Assembly (NCBI RefSeq): GCF_006351965.1
Contig: NZ_CP040932.1
Location: 1-64,000, forward strand
DNA from: Oceanicola sp. D3
Lineage (GTDB): Bacteria > Pseudomonadota > Alphaproteobacteria > Rhodobacterales > Rhodobacteraceae
Reading direction: 5' to 3'
DNA length: 64,000 nucleotides
The position numbers and the translations under genes are program-made. Below the pieces are notes generated by a model. That model was not told where the DNA came from. It searched no databases and saw only the letters and a program-made list of their open reading frames with translations. Below, in pieces: positions 1 to 8,728 of the stretch (within the stretch, counting starts at the first letter, position 1; every line of letters starts with the position of its first letter).

Positions 1-1680
1 GCAACAGCCCGCGTGGCGGCTCCCGCAGCCGCAGCCGCAACCGTGGCCCCTGCCCCGGCGCCAGAAGCGCGCGCCGTGGTGCAGCACCCGCCCCGCAAGC
101 TGGCCCAGCCCTCGCGCCGCGCGCAGGCCGAGGCCCAGCCCACGCTGGCCTTCGACCCCGAAGAAGCCCGCTTCGAGCTGCCCCCGCTCTCGCTGCTCTC
201 CCCCGCCAAGGCGGTGGACCGCAGCCACCTCTCCGACGAGGCGCTGGAAGAGAACGCCCGGATGCTCGAAACCGTGCTCGATGACTATGGCGTGCGCGGC
301 GAGATCGTTTCGGTCCGCCCCGGCCCGGTTGTCACCATGTACGAGCTGGAGCCCGCGCCCGGCCTCAAGGCCTCCCGCGTGATCGGCCTGGCCGATGATA
401 TCGCGCGCTCCATGTCGGCCCTCTCCGCCCGCGTCTCCACCGTGCCCGGCCGCTCGGTGATCGGGATCGAACTCCCCAACGAACGCCGCGAAATGGTGAA
501 CTTCCGCGAGATCCTCTCCGGCAAGGACTATGGCGACGGCAACCACCGCCTGCCCCTCGCGCTCGGCAAGGACATCGGCGGCGAGCCGGTTGTGGCCAAC
601 CTCGCCAAAATGCCTCACCTGCTGATTGCGGGCACCACCGGCTCGGGTAAATCCGTGGCCATCAACACCATGATCCTCTCACTGCTCTACACGCTCCCGC
701 CCGAGGAGCTGCGGATGGTGATGATCGACCCGAAGATGCTCGAACTCTCCGTCTATGACGGCATCCCGCACCTGCTTTCGCCCGTGGTGACCGACCCGAA
801 AAAGGCCGTCGTCGCGCTCAAATGGGTCGTCGGCGAGATGGAGGATCGCTACCGCAAGATGTCCAAGATGGGCGTGCGGAATATCGAGGGCTACAACGCC
901 CGGGTGCGTGACACGCTGGCCAAGGGCGAGATGTTCAGCCGCACGATCCAGACCGGCTTTGACGATGACACCGGCGATCCGATCTTCGAAACCGAAGAGT
1001 TCAAGCCCGAGACCCTGCCCTTCATCGTCGTCATCGTCGACGAGATGGCAGACCTGATGATGGTCGCCGGCAAGGAGATCGAGGCCTGCATCCAGCGCCT
1101 CGCGCAGATGGCCCGTGCCTCCGGTATCCACCTCATCATGGCCACCCAGCGCCCCTCGGTCGACGTGATCACCGGCACGATCAAGGCCAACTTCCCCACC
1201 CGGATCTCCTTCCAGGTGACCTCCAAGATCGACAGCCGCACCATCCTGGGCGAAATGGGCGCCGAACAGCTCCTCGGCATGGGCGACATGCTCTACATGG
1301 CTGGCGGCGGGCGCATCACCCGCGTCCACGGGCCGTTCTGCTCGGACGAAGAGGTTGAAGAAGTCGTGAACCACCTCAAGAGCTTCGGCGCGCCCGAATA
1401 CGTGAGCGGCGTGGTTGAAGGCCCGGATGACGATAAGGAATCCGACATCGACCTCGTGCTTGGCCTCGGCGGCAACACCGATGGTGAAGATGCGCTCTAC
1501 GATCAGGCCGTTCAGGTGGTGATCCAGGATCGCAAATGCTCGACCAGCTACATCCAGCGCAAGCTCGCCATCGGCTACAACAAGGCCGCCCGGCTGGTGG
1601 AGCAGATGGAAGACAACGGGCTGGTGACGGCGGCCAACCACGTCGGCAAACGCGAGATCTTGGCGCCTGAGCAAAACTGA
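1..1680 (+). CDS. ftsK: DNA translocase FtsK, C-terminal part (5' end outside window)
   Basis: Hexameric ATP-driven DNA pump that clears the terminus through the closing septum and activates XerCD dimer resolution. The frame is open to the window edge, so the GTG at 13 is an internal codon and the N-terminal membrane domain lies upstream. About 559 residues are visible: an Ala/Pro-rich linker, the alpha domain, a RecA-like motor with Walker A GTTGSGKS (nt 631-654) and Walker B FIVVIVDE (nt 1021-1044), and a C-terminal gamma winged helix (from about nt 1480) that reads KOPS-type polarity sites. The motor and gamma domains look intact. lolA follows in the same direction after 354 bp, a common alphaproteobacterial order. 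Confidence 0.96.
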   Translation, partial: ATARVAAPAAAAATVAPAPAPEARAVVQHPPRKLAQPSRRAQAEAQPTLAFDPEEARFELPPLSLLSPAKAVDRSHLSDEALEENARMLETVLDDYGVRGEIVSVRPGPVVTMYELEPAPGLKASRVIGLADDIARSMSALSARVSTVPGRSVIGIELPNERREMVNFREILSGKDYGDGNHRLPLALGKDIGGEPVVANLAKMPHLLIAGTTGSGKSVAINTMILSLLYTLPPEELRMVMIDPKMLELSVYDGIPHLLSPVVTDPKKAVVALKWVVGEMEDRYRKMSKMGVRNIEGYNARVRDTLAKGEMFSRTIQTGFDDDTGDPIFETEEFKPETLPFIVVIVDEMADLMMVAGKEIEACIQRLAQMARASGIHLIMATQRPSVDVITGTIKANFPTRISFQVTSKIDSRTILGEMGAEQLLGMGDMLYMAGGGRITRVHGPFCSDEEVEEVVNHLKSFGAPEYVSGVVEGPDDDKESDIDLVLGLGGNTDGEDALYDQAVQVVIQDRKCSTSYIQRKLAIGYNKAARLVEQMEDNGLVTAANHVGKREILAPEQN

Positions 1681-2034
1681 CGATCGGTGGGGGTCACCCA
1701 ACCGGCGTCCCCGCCCTCATCCTGCTCCTGCGCGATCTCTCCCGAACACCGTAGGGTGGGCAATCTGCCCACCTTCCGCCCGGCCCGTTAACCACGATTG
1801 GGCCAAAAACTCGTATGCATCGGATGTGCATGATCTGTGCATAACATGTTGCCCTGCCGAGTTCCGGCAATGTTCACATCGGCAACCTTTTGGAACGTGG
1901 CACAAATCCGCTGTTAACGGATAGCTGGGGTCAACACCCCAAACTCGCCGCCTTGTTATCGCATATCAGGCTCAAACCCCCTAAGTAGGGCGTTAACGGG
2001 CACATCGCCCTGCACGTAACAAGAAAGGCGCCGC
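1681..2034. other. ftsK-lolA intergenic region
   Basis: A 354-bp gap with no credible gene. It holds one copy of a dispersed 23-nt palindrome (1751-1773), a small hairpin TGGGGT-CAAC-ACCCCA (1926-1941), and several GTTAAC words (near 1787, 1912 and 1991) that resemble CtrA half-sites but lack the full spaced motif. An AAGAAAGG ribosome binding site precedes lolA. A lolA promoter is probably here, but no clear -35/-10 pair could be assigned. Confidence 0.5.
1751..1773. repeat. Dispersed 23-nt palindromic repeat, copy 1
   Basis: GTAG followed by the hairpin GGTGGGCA-ATC-TGCCCACC (8-bp stem, 3-nt loop). Identical cores occur at 53749-53771 and 56044-56066. This copy lies 70 bp after the ftsK stop. 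The flank after the palindrome (TTCCGCC) differs from the other two copies, which share ACCCCG. Confidence 0.85.
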
Positions 2035-2649
2035 ATGAAACTCCTGCGCACCCTGTTTTCTCTGATCGGGGCCCCTGCCCTGCTGATGGCCCTCGCTCTT
2101 CCGGCTGCTGCCCAGAAGGCCTCGCTTTCGGAATTGTCGAAGTATCTCAACAACTTCACCACCGCGACGGGGGAGTTTACCCAGATCAACGGCGATGGCA
2201 CCATCTCCACCGGCCAGATCTACATCCACCGCCCCGGGCGCATTCGCTTTGAGTATAACAAGCCCGATGAAAGCCTCGTCATGGCGGGCGGCGGACAGGT
2301 GGCGATCTTCGACTCCAAGTCCAATACCGGCCCCGAGCAATACCCTCTGCGCCGCACGCCGCTCTCTATCATATTGGCCCGCAAGGTAGATTTTGGCCGC
2401 TCCGGCATGATCACCGGCCATAAGTCAGACGGCAAAACCACCACCATCCGCGCTCAGGATCCCGAGCACCCGGAGTATGGCCATATCGAGCTGGTTTTCA
2501 CCTCTTCGCCCGTCGAGTTGCGCCAGTGGATCATCACAGATGATGCTGGCAATCAGACCACGGTGGTGCTTGGCGCGCTGAAGAAGGGCGGAAACCTGCG
2601 CTCTTCGCTCTTCAACATCCCGGCAGAGACCCAGCGCCGCGGCAACTGA
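2035..2649 (+). CDS. lolA: Outer-membrane lipoprotein carrier protein LolA
   Basis: Periplasmic chaperone that takes lipoproteins released by LolCDE and carries them to the outer membrane. The 204-residue product has a Sec signal peptide (hydrophobic stretch about residues 5-25, likely cleavage after AAA near residue 26), followed by the LolA beta-barrel. Family-like segments include FTTATGEFTQ near residue 40, IHRPGRIRFEY near 65, and ELRQWIITDDAGNQT in the C-terminal third. An AAGAAAGG ribosome binding site lies before the ATG. Length is normal for the family. Position after ftsK supports the call. Confidence 0.93.
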   Translation: MKLLRTLFSLIGAPALLMALALPAAAQKASLSELSKYLNNFTTATGEFTQINGDGTISTGQIYIHRPGRIRFEYNKPDESLVMAGGGQVAIFDSKSNTGPEQYPLRRTPLSIILARKVDFGRSGMITGHKSDGKTTTIRAQDPEHPEYGHIELVFTSSPVELRQWIITDDAGNQTTVVLGALKKGGNLRSSLFNIPAETQRRGN

Positions 2650-2668
2650 CACCCGGAAAACTCGGCAT

Positions 2669-2695
2669 GGGGCCCCGCCACACGGCGCGGCCCCC
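2669..2695. terminator. GC-rich hairpin between convergent lolA and lipoprotein gene
   Basis: GGGGCC pairs with GGCCCC and CGCC with GGCG around an ACAC loop, with one C-C mismatch in the stem. It sits between two convergent genes, 20 bp after the lolA stop. There is no strong T-tract on either side, so termination is inferred from position and stem stability only. Confidence 0.5.
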
Positions 2696-2714
2696 TTGCC
2701 TTAACATTGCTGCC

Positions 2715-3302
2715 TCAGGCCTTACCGCAGGCCGCCAGTTGGGCGCGGTAAACCTCTGAACGCGCACCCACTTCTCCGGCAACCCGCACAAGCCACGGCT
2801 TGGCATTGTAGCTCGCTTTGCGATAGCCGGTGTGCCCTTCGTGATAGGCCAGATACTGGTTGCGCGCATCGGTCAGCGCGATGCCGTTCCGCTCGCGGGT
2901 CTGGTTCATGTACCAGCCCATGAAGTCGGTCGCGTCCTGAATGTCATCGCGCTTGGCGCGGCGGTTTCCGGTTTGGTCCTTATACTCCTGCCAAGTCGCA
3001 TCAAGCGCCTGAGAGTAGCCGAAAGCCGAGCTTTGCCGCCCCATCGGGATCACCCCGAGCGACCATTTGAAGGGCGTCCGCGCATCGCCGTCAAACTTGC
3101 TTTCCTGATAGATCGTCGCCATCTGCACGTGCACCGGCACGTTCCAGCGCCGCTCGGTGCGCTTCATCGCCCGCAAGTACTTGGGCCGCTCATCTACCAG
3201 GGCACATGCATTTTCCAGGTTGCGCGGGCTTTCCAGCTCACGCCCACCACCGCAGCCCGCAAGTAGGGCCATTACCAGCACACAGCCGATTTTCCTGAAC
3301 AT
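2715..3302 (-). CDS. Lytic transglycosylase-like (SLT-fold) lipoprotein
   Basis: Predicted peptidoglycan lytic transglycosylase tethered as a lipoprotein. The start at 3302 begins with a short basic segment, a hydrophobic stretch and lipobox LAGC (Cys at residue 17); an upstream ATG at 3401 would bury this signal. The 195-residue protein shows the SLT hallmarks: VQMATIYQESKF with the candidate catalytic Glu, then SAFGYSQALDATWQEYK, and a C-terminal GYRKASYNAKPWL segment. It converges on lolA. The specific cleavage product and partner are unknown. Confidence 0.82.
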   Translation of the reverse strand: MFRKIGCVLVMALLAGCGGGRELESPRNLENACALVDERPKYLRAMKRTERRWNVPVHVQMATIYQESKFDGDARTPFKWSLGVIPMGRQSSAFGYSQALDATWQEYKDQTGNRRAKRDDIQDATDFMGWYMNQTRERNGIALTDARNQYLAYHEGHTGYRKASYNAKPWLVRVAGEVGARSEVYRAQLAACGKA

Positions 3303-3404
3303 TGTCGCTCGCTCGCCTCGTTGCGCGGTCTTTGCCGCTTTGGGGCCAGAATAAGCGAAATTGACGCGCGGGGGAACGCCCAACTGCGCGGGGCGCATCA
3401 CATT

Positions 3405-4325
3405 TCAGATCAGAAGGGCCAAGGCGAGCGGCAGGGCGGCGACCGATAGCAGGGTGGAGGCCACGACGAGGCCCGCCACGGCGGTGCTGTCGGCCCCGAA
3501 GCGTTCGGCCAGTAAGTAATTCGTAACCGCAATCGGTGTTATGAGTTGCAACACCAGCACGGCAAACGCGGTGCCGGTGAGGCCAAAGGCCCAGCCTGCG
3601 CCCACAGCGATACCCGCACAAAGCGTCGCCTTCAGCAGCGAAAGCCAGAACGAGCGGCCAAGGTCGCCGGGCTTCAGCCGCGCCACGGCCACGCCGAGGG
3701 TGATGAGCATCAGCGGGATGGCGACCTGCGCGATAAGGTCGATGGTGTTGGTGATCCAAACCGGGGTTTGCCAGCCCTGCCACAAAAAGAGCGCGCCCGC
3801 CGCGGTGCCAACAACAACGGGTTCTTTGAGCGATTTCAGTGGATTGCCGCCACCCGAGACGAGCCAGATGCCGAAGGTGAAGCTGAGCATCGCCATGATC
3901 GCAAAGATCACCACGGCAAAGCCAAGCCCCTCTTCACCAAAGGCAAAGAGCGCCAGCGGCAGGCCGAGGTTGCCGGTGTTGCCGAAGATCAGCGGCGCAA
4001 GATAGGTCCGCCGATCCAGCTTGAGGATGAAGGCGACAAGGTAAAACACTGCAATAACAGTGAGGTAAGCCGCAATGGCCGCAAGAGAAACCGCCGTAAG
4101 CGCCTGCGGGTCGATCTCGGTTTTCATCAGCGCGCCGAAGATCAGGCAGGGAATCGCAAGGGTCATCACCAGCCGGGTGATGAAGCGCATCGGATAGTCT
4201 TGCCCGAGCTTGACCCAGACAAACCCGATGGCCGCCAGAATGAACACGGGCGCGACGATTTGCGCCACTGTCAGAACGAGGTTCACACACTGTTTCCCTG
4301 TTTTTCCGGGCCGATTTATAGACAT
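3405..4325 (-). CDS. AEC (auxin efflux carrier) family transporter
   Basis: Inner-membrane secondary transporter of the AEC/malonate-efflux type; substrate cannot be told from sequence. The 306-residue protein is almost entirely hydrophobic, with about ten transmembrane segments and the family's N-terminal pattern (VAQIVAPVFILAAIGFVWVK). The segment LIFGNTGNLGLPLALFAFG matches the conserved N-x-G-x-x-x-P motif, and LITPIAVTNYLLAERFGAD lies near the C-terminus. The ATG at 4325 has AAGGGCG upstream; a GTG at 4286 preceded by AGGGAAAC is an equally plausible start and would put the membrane domain at the very N-terminus. Confidence 0.87.
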   Translation of the reverse strand: MSINRPGKTGKQCVNLVLTVAQIVAPVFILAAIGFVWVKLGQDYPMRFITRLVMTLAIPCLIFGALMKTEIDPQALTAVSLAAIAAYLTVIAVFYLVAFILKLDRRTYLAPLIFGNTGNLGLPLALFAFGEEGLGFAVVIFAIMAMLSFTFGIWLVSGGGNPLKSLKEPVVVGTAAGALFLWQGWQTPVWITNTIDLIAQVAIPLMLITLGVAVARLKPGDLGRSFWLSLLKATLCAGIAVGAGWAFGLTGTAFAVLVLQLITPIAVTNYLLAERFGADSTAVAGLVVASTLLSVAALPLALALLI

Positions 4326-4371
4326 CGCCCTTGGCCTGCACTAACCATCAGCACGTGGGGAGCACAATGGT

Positions 4372-4698
4372 ATGATGAAAACCCGGGCGAAATATCACCT
4401 CGGTCAAGTAGTAAAGCATCGCAAACACCCGTTTCGCGGGGTGGTTTTTGACGTCGACGCGATGTTTTCGAACACGGAGGAATGGTATGACGCCATTCCT
4501 GAAGAAAGCCGTCCGCCCAAGGACCAGCCGTTTTATCACCTGCTCGCGGAGAATGACCAAAGCTACTACGTGGCCTATGTCAGCGAGCAGAACCTGATTG
4601 CCGATTACTCCGGTGAGCCGGTAGACCACCCCGACCTGCCCGATCTGTTCGGGCCGTTCGAAGATGGTGTCTACCCGCTGCACTTCCAACTCAACTAA
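4372..4698 (+). CDS. hspQ: Heat shock protein HspQ / YccV-like
   Basis: Small cytoplasmic protein of the HspQ (YccV, hemimethylated-DNA-binding) family, which in enterobacteria acts as a specificity factor for Lon and stabilises unfolded proteins. The 108-residue product covers the whole domain: KYHLGQVVKHRKHPFRGVVFD at the N-terminus, the central EEWYDAIPEESRPPKDQPFYH block, and YVSEQNLIADYSGEPVDHPD near the C-terminus. Two ATGs (4372, 4375) follow a GGGGAG site. It is transcribed alone, divergent from the AEC transporter and convergent with the GGT gene. Confidence 0.92.
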   Translation: MMKTRAKYHLGQVVKHRKHPFRGVVFDVDAMFSNTEEWYDAIPEESRPPKDQPFYHLLAENDQSYYVAYVSEQNLIADYSGEPVDHPDLPDLFGPFEDGVYPLHFQLN

Positions 4699-4728
4699 CT
4701 GAAACCACGCGCTTTTTGTGCCCGACGG

Positions 4729-6297
4729 TCAGTAGCCGATGGCCGAGCCGTCCTTGCGCGGATCCGAGGCCCCAACCAGCACGCCCTCTGGCGTGATGCG
4801 GATGGCCTGCGCGCCGCCAATGGGCGCAGGCGGCGGCACCACCTTGTGCCCCATCTCGGCCAGCGCGGCGCGGGTGGCCTCGGGGAAGGGAGCCTCAAGC
4901 TGCAACTCGCCCTTCTCGGCAAACAGGCGTGGAAAGTCGATCGCCTCCTGCGGATCCATGCCGAAATCCAGCATGTTTGAGGCGAATCGCGCGTGCCCGG
5001 CCGCCTGATACTGCCCGCCCATCACGCCAAAGGGCATCTCCACCCGGCCGTCCTGCAGCATCATCCCGGGGATGATCGTGTGCATCGGCCGCTTGCCCGG
5101 GCCCGCCTCGTTGGGGTGGCCCTCTTCCAATGTGAAACCCGCGCCGCGGTTTTGCATCAGGATACCAAACTTGGGGCTGGCAAGGCCGGAGCCGAAGCTG
5201 TGGAAGATCGAATAGATGAGCGACAGCGCCATGCCGTCGCGGTCCACCACGCAAAGGTAAACCGTATCGCGGTGCACCGCCTCGGTCACGCTGGTGACCT
5301 GTGCCATCGCCCGCTTCGGGTCGATCAGCGCGGCAAGCTCTTGCGCGAGGCCGGGGCGCAGCAGGGCCCTCGGGTCTTTCATGGAGGCCGGGTCTGCGAT
5401 GAGCCGGTTGCGGGCGTCATAGGCCAGCTTGATCGCTTCGGCCTCGATATGGCTGCGCTCCGGGCCGAGCGGGTCCATCCCGGCAATGTCGAATTCCGCG
5501 AGGATCGCGGCGAGCAGCAGGGCGGTGGTGCCTTGCCCGTTGGGCGGATGCTCGGCGATCTCGCGGCTGCGATAGGGGCCGGTGAGCGGGCTGCCCCAGT
5601 CGGCGCTGACGCTGGCGAAGTCTTGCAAGCTGTGGCTGGCCCCGGCGAGGGCGGCGCACATATCCTCGGCCACCTCGCCCTGATAGAACGCCTGCGGCCC
5701 CTCCGCCGCCACCCGGCGCAACACCTCGGCCTGGCCCGGGCTGCGGAAGATCTGACCAACCTCGGGGACGGCCCCGCCAATCAGGTAATGCTGGCGAGCC
5801 GCGCCCTGAAGCGTGGCCTCTGCGGCTTGCCAATCGCGGGCCACGCGCGGCGCCACGGGCACGCCCTCTTCGGCGTATCGGATGGCTGGAGCGAGGCTGG
5901 CGGCGAGCCCGTTGCGCCCGAAGCGCTCCGATAGGGCCGCGAAGCCCGCAATCGCGCCTGGCAGGGTAACGGCATGGGGCGAGGTCAGCGGAATGGTCGG
6001 GCCCGCTTCGCGCAGGGCCTGCACGTCGATGCCCGCAGGCGCCCGGCCTGAGCCGTTCAGTGCATGGATCTCCTCCGTCCCGGCGGGTTTAACCAAGGCA
6101 AAGCAGTCGCCACCGATTCCGGTGCTCTGCGGCTCGCAGATGCCCAGCAGAACCGCTGCCGCGATGCCCGCATCCACCGCATTGCCGCCCGCCTGCAGAA
6201 TCTCCACCGCGACCTGCGCCGCAAGCGGGTGCGAGGTGGCGCAGAGGCCATTGGTTGCAAAGACAGGCGACCGCCCGGGAATTTCGAAATTGCGCAT
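4729..6297 (-). CDS. Gamma-glutamyltransferase family protein, no signal peptide
   Basis: Ntn-hydrolase of the GGT family, which hydrolyses or transfers gamma-glutamyl groups after autocleavage at a Thr. The 522-residue product starts at 6297 behind GGAGGG; the longer frame to 6387 adds an unlikely proline-rich extension. Seen: LQAGGNAVDAGIAAAVLLG near the N-terminus, and a probable cleavage site DTVYLCVVDRDG (Thr near residue 345) aligning with the nucleophile of classical GGT. No signal peptide is present, unlike the second GGT at 11006-12727. Such cytoplasmic relatives are often annotated as GGT or acylase-like; the substrate is uncertain. Confidence 0.86.
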   Translation of the reverse strand: MRNFEIPGRSPVFATNGLCATSHPLAAQVAVEILQAGGNAVDAGIAAAVLLGICEPQSTGIGGDCFALVKPAGTEEIHALNGSGRAPAGIDVQALREAGPTIPLTSPHAVTLPGAIAGFAALSERFGRNGLAASLAPAIRYAEEGVPVAPRVARDWQAAEATLQGAARQHYLIGGAVPEVGQIFRSPGQAEVLRRVAAEGPQAFYQGEVAEDMCAALAGASHSLQDFASVSADWGSPLTGPYRSREIAEHPPNGQGTTALLLAAILAEFDIAGMDPLGPERSHIEAEAIKLAYDARNRLIADPASMKDPRALLRPGLAQELAALIDPKRAMAQVTSVTEAVHRDTVYLCVVDRDGMALSLIYSIFHSFGSGLASPKFGILMQNRGAGFTLEEGHPNEAGPGKRPMHTIIPGMMLQDGRVEMPFGVMGGQYQAAGHARFASNMLDFGMDPQEAIDFPRLFAEKGELQLEAPFPEATRAALAEMGHKVVPPPAPIGGAQAIRITPEGVLVGASDPRKDGSAIGY

Positions 6298-6613
6298 GAG
6301 TGTCCCTCCGGCGGCGAGACTAGGCGGCGCAGGGCGGGGCGGCAAGGCGATGATGATAGGGGAAAATAAGACCTCGACGCCACGCACTGGGTGGGGGCTA
6401 TGAAGCGTGGCGCCGAGGGAAGCTATATGCAGCTACCCGTCTTGTTTGCCCTTTGATCCTGTCGCCGTTTGGGTGTGATCAGGACCATTTTGCGGCGCGA
6501 ATTTCCAAAGGCGAAACAATGGTGTGCGTGGGGTGGATTGAGCGCGAGATTGGAACCGGGATTCCGGGTAAACCGGCTGGATTTATGGGCGGAGCGCTGC
6601 GAGCACTGCCGCA
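6298..6613. other. Intergenic region upstream of the cytoplasmic GGT gene
   Basis: A 316-bp gap between the stop of the anti-sigma kinase and the start of the GGT gene, both on the minus strand. Short open frames on both strands lack ribosome binding sites and family features and were not accepted. The part nearest the GGT gene probably carries its promoter, but no reliable motif was found. Confidence 0.4.
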
Positions 6614-7117
6614 TCAGGGCATGGTGGCAAAATCCAGCGAGAAGCTCAGACGATTCTGGCCACTGTCGCGGGTATAGTTGAGGTCTTTTGATAGCTGCCG
6701 GATCAGAAACCAGCCAAAGCCACCTTCCGGCAAAGCCTCCAGCGGCACATCAACCTCTGCGGCCTGACCCGCTGGCGCATCGAGCCCCGGCATGGCGCGA
6801 CCGTGATCGGTGACGGTGCAGAAGATCCTGCGCTCCCCCTGAAGCACGTTGATCTCGATGACGCCAGAGGCCGCCTCGTCATAGGCATGCTCGACGACGT
6901 TGTTCAGCACCTCGGCCAGCACCAGCTCAACAGTGCCACGATCTTCATCTGAGAGGGCGAGCGGAGAGAGGTTGCCCAACACGTGCTCCAGCGCGCGGCG
7001 CACCTCCATCGGAGTGCTTGAAAGCACAATCCGAAGCGCATTGTTTGGGGGGCACGCAGCGGGCGCGGGCATGGGCTCGGTTGGGGCGATTGCGTGAACG
7101 CGGGCGCGGTTGGGCAT
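6614..7117 (-). CDS. Anti-sigma regulatory factor, serine kinase (RsbW-like)
   Basis: Cytosolic GHKL-fold protein kinase of partner-switching systems: it binds a sigma factor or other target, and is released through phosphorylation of a STAS antagonist. The 167-residue protein has an N-terminal extension rich in Pro/Ala, then the HATPase domain with N-box [18 protein letters not shown], a [12 protein letters not shown] segment (G1-like) and [12 protein letters not shown] (G2-like). It begins 12 bp after the STAS gene stop, so the two are one operon. No sigma factor or PP2C phosphatase is nearby, so the target is encoded elsewhere. Confidence 0.88.
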   Translation of the reverse strand: MPNRARVHAIAPTEPMPAPAACPPNNALRIVLSSTPMEVRRALEHVLGNLSPLALSDEDRGTVELVLAEVLNNVVEHAYDEAASGVIEINVLQGERRIFCTVTDHGRAMPGLDAPAGQAAEVDVPLEALPEGGFGWFLIRQLSKDLNYTRDSGQNRLSFSLDFATMP

Positions 7118-7129
7118 GATGCTGCCCGG

Positions 7130-7474
7130 TCAGGCAGCGTTTTCGCCGGAGGCAAGGGCCGCCTCGGCAGAACTGTGGATGTTGAAGACCGTATCCATAC
7201 GCGTCAGCTTGAAGACCTTTGCCACCGTTCGGCTGAGAGCCGCCAGTTCAAGCTTTGCCCCGGGATCAACCTGCTTCATCGCGCCCACCACGGCACCGAG
7301 GCCCGAGCTATCAAGAAAGCCGACCTCGCCCATATCGAGCACGATCCGCCCGGCGTGGCCCGCCGTCAGCTCGCGCATGGTTTCTTTGAAGGCAACGGCC
7401 ACTGCCGCGTCAATCCGGCTTTCGTGCACGGTAACGAGCAGAATGTTGCCCTTCTGGCTTGCGTCTAGGTTCAT
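7130..7474 (-). CDS. STAS-domain anti-sigma factor antagonist (RsbV-like)
   Basis: Partner-switching antagonist that sequesters the RsbW-type kinase when unphosphorylated. The 114-residue protein is a single STAS domain; the conserved phosphorylation loop reads GEVGFLDSSGLGAVVGAM, with the candidate phospho-serine in DSSG. The upstream region IVLDMGEVGF and the amphipathic helix after the loop are typical. A GGAG site precedes the ATG at 7474. It is the first gene of the two-gene operon with the kinase and is divergent from the thiolase operon. Confidence 0.9.
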   Translation of the reverse strand: MNLDASQKGNILLVTVHESRIDAAVAVAFKETMRELTAGHAGRIVLDMGEVGFLDSSGLGAVVGAMKQVDPGAKLELAALSRTVAKVFKLTRMDTVFNIHSSAEAALASGENAA

Positions 7475-7567
7475 GGCCTGCTCCGTGTCAGTTGGGCGTG
7501 CCTCAGGCCTAGACGCGAAACCTTACCATTCGGTATGCAAGTGGCAGAAATTTGCGGGGAGAGAGCA

Positions 7568-8728
7568 ATGGCACGGGTTGGAATTGCGGGGGCGGCGCGC
7601 ACGCCGATGGGCGGGTTTCAGGGAGCGTTTGCCACTGTCACAGCGGCTGAACTGGGCGGCGCGGCCATCAGGGCGGCGATGGATCAGGCCGGGGCCGAAG
7701 CGGCGGACGAGCTGCTGATGGGCTGCGTTCTGCCCGCAGGGCAAGGTCAGGCGCCCGCGCGGCAGGCGGGCTTTGCTGCCGGTCTGGGTGAGAGCCTGCC
7801 CGCGACCACGCTCAACAAGATGTGCGGCTCGGGCATGAAGGCCGCGATGGCCGCGTTTGACACCATTGCAGGCGGCGGGGCCGATGTGGTGATTGCCGGC
7901 GGGATGGAGAGCATGACCGGCGCGCCCTACCTGCTTCCCAAGATGCGCGGCGGGGCCCGCATTGGGCATGGCCAGGTGATCGACCACATGTTTCTCGACG
8001 GGCTGGAAGACGCCTATGACAAGGGCCGCCTGATGGGCACCTTCGCCGAGGATTGCGCCGAGACGTTCCAGTTTACCCGGCAGGCACAGGATGACTACGC
8101 GCTTGCCTCGCTGGAAAACGCGCTCAGCGCCCAGAAGGAGGGCCGTTTTGAGGGCGAGATCACGCCCGTTACGGTAAAAGGCCGCCGGGGTGAGACCGTG
8201 GTGGGCGAGGATGAGCAACCCGGCAACGCGCGGCCTGACAAGATTCCCACGCTCAAGCCCGCTTTCCGCGAGGGCGGAACGGTGACGGCGGCCAACTCTT
8301 CAAGCATTTCCGACGGCGCGGCGGCGCTGGTGCTGGCGGGTGAAGGTTCTGGCCTGCCGATCCGCGCCCATATCCTCGGCCATGCCTCCCACGCGCAAGC
8401 GCCCGGCTGGTTCACCACCGCACCGGTGCCAGCCGCGCAGAAGCTGCTGAAGCGGCTTGGCTGGAGCGTGGAGGATGTGGACCTTTGGGAAGTGAACGAA
8501 GCCTTCGCTGTGGTGCCCATGGCCTTCATGCACGAAATGGGCGTGAGCCGCGACAAGATCAACGTCAACGGCGGGGCCTGCGCACTGGGCCATCCGATTG
8601 GCGCAAGCGGTGCCCGGATCATTGTAACGCTGCTCAACGCGCTGGAAAAACGCGACCTCAAGCGCGGCGTGGCTGCCATTTGCATCGGCGGAGGCGAGGG
8701 CACGGCCATCGCGATTGAGCGTGCCTGA
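7568..8728 (+). CDS. Thiolase (acetyl-CoA C-acyltransferase)
   Basis: Condenses or cleaves acyl-CoA thioesters; likely an acetyl-CoA acetyltransferase of PHB or fatty-acid metabolism. The start at 7568 follows GGGGAGAGAG; the ORF opens upstream at 7535 without a site. The 386-residue protein has the acyl-accepting Cys in TLNKMCGSGMKA (about residue 86), the NEAFAVV motif, the His motif GGACALGHPIGASGAR, and the C-terminal base Cys in AAICIGGGEG. All catalytic residues are present. It overlaps the next gene, starting a chain of four overlapping genes. Substrate chain length cannot be read from sequence. Confidence 0.93.
   Translation: MARVGIAGAARTPMGGFQGAFATVTAAELGGAAIRAAMDQAGAEAADELLMGCVLPAGQGQAPARQAGFAAGLGESLPATTLNKMCGSGMKAAMAAFDTIAGGGADVVIAGGMESMTGAPYLLPKMRGGARIGHGQVIDHMFLDGLEDAYDKGRLMGTFAEDCAETFQFTRQAQDDYALASLENALSAQKEGRFEGEITPVTVKGRRGETVVGEDEQPGNARPDKIPTLKPAFREGGTVTAANSSSISDGAAALVLAGEGSGLPIRAHILGHASHAQAPGWFTTAPVPAAQKLLKRLGWSVEDVDLWEVNEAFAVVPMAFMHEMGVSRDKINVNGGACALGHPIGASGARIIVTLLNALEKRDLKRGVAAICIGGGEGTAIAIERA

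Noticed and set aside
679-1701. A 340-codon open frame opposite ftsK
   Set aside because: Shadow of a well-conserved gene, His/Asp-rich, no ribosome binding site.
1785-2000. Several GTTAAC words as CtrA binding sites
   Set aside because: None forms the full TTAA-N7-TTAA pattern, so the claim is unsupported.
6423-6681. Short frames in the GGT upstream gap as small genes
   Set aside because: No ribosome binding site, no family similarity and mutual overlap on both strands.
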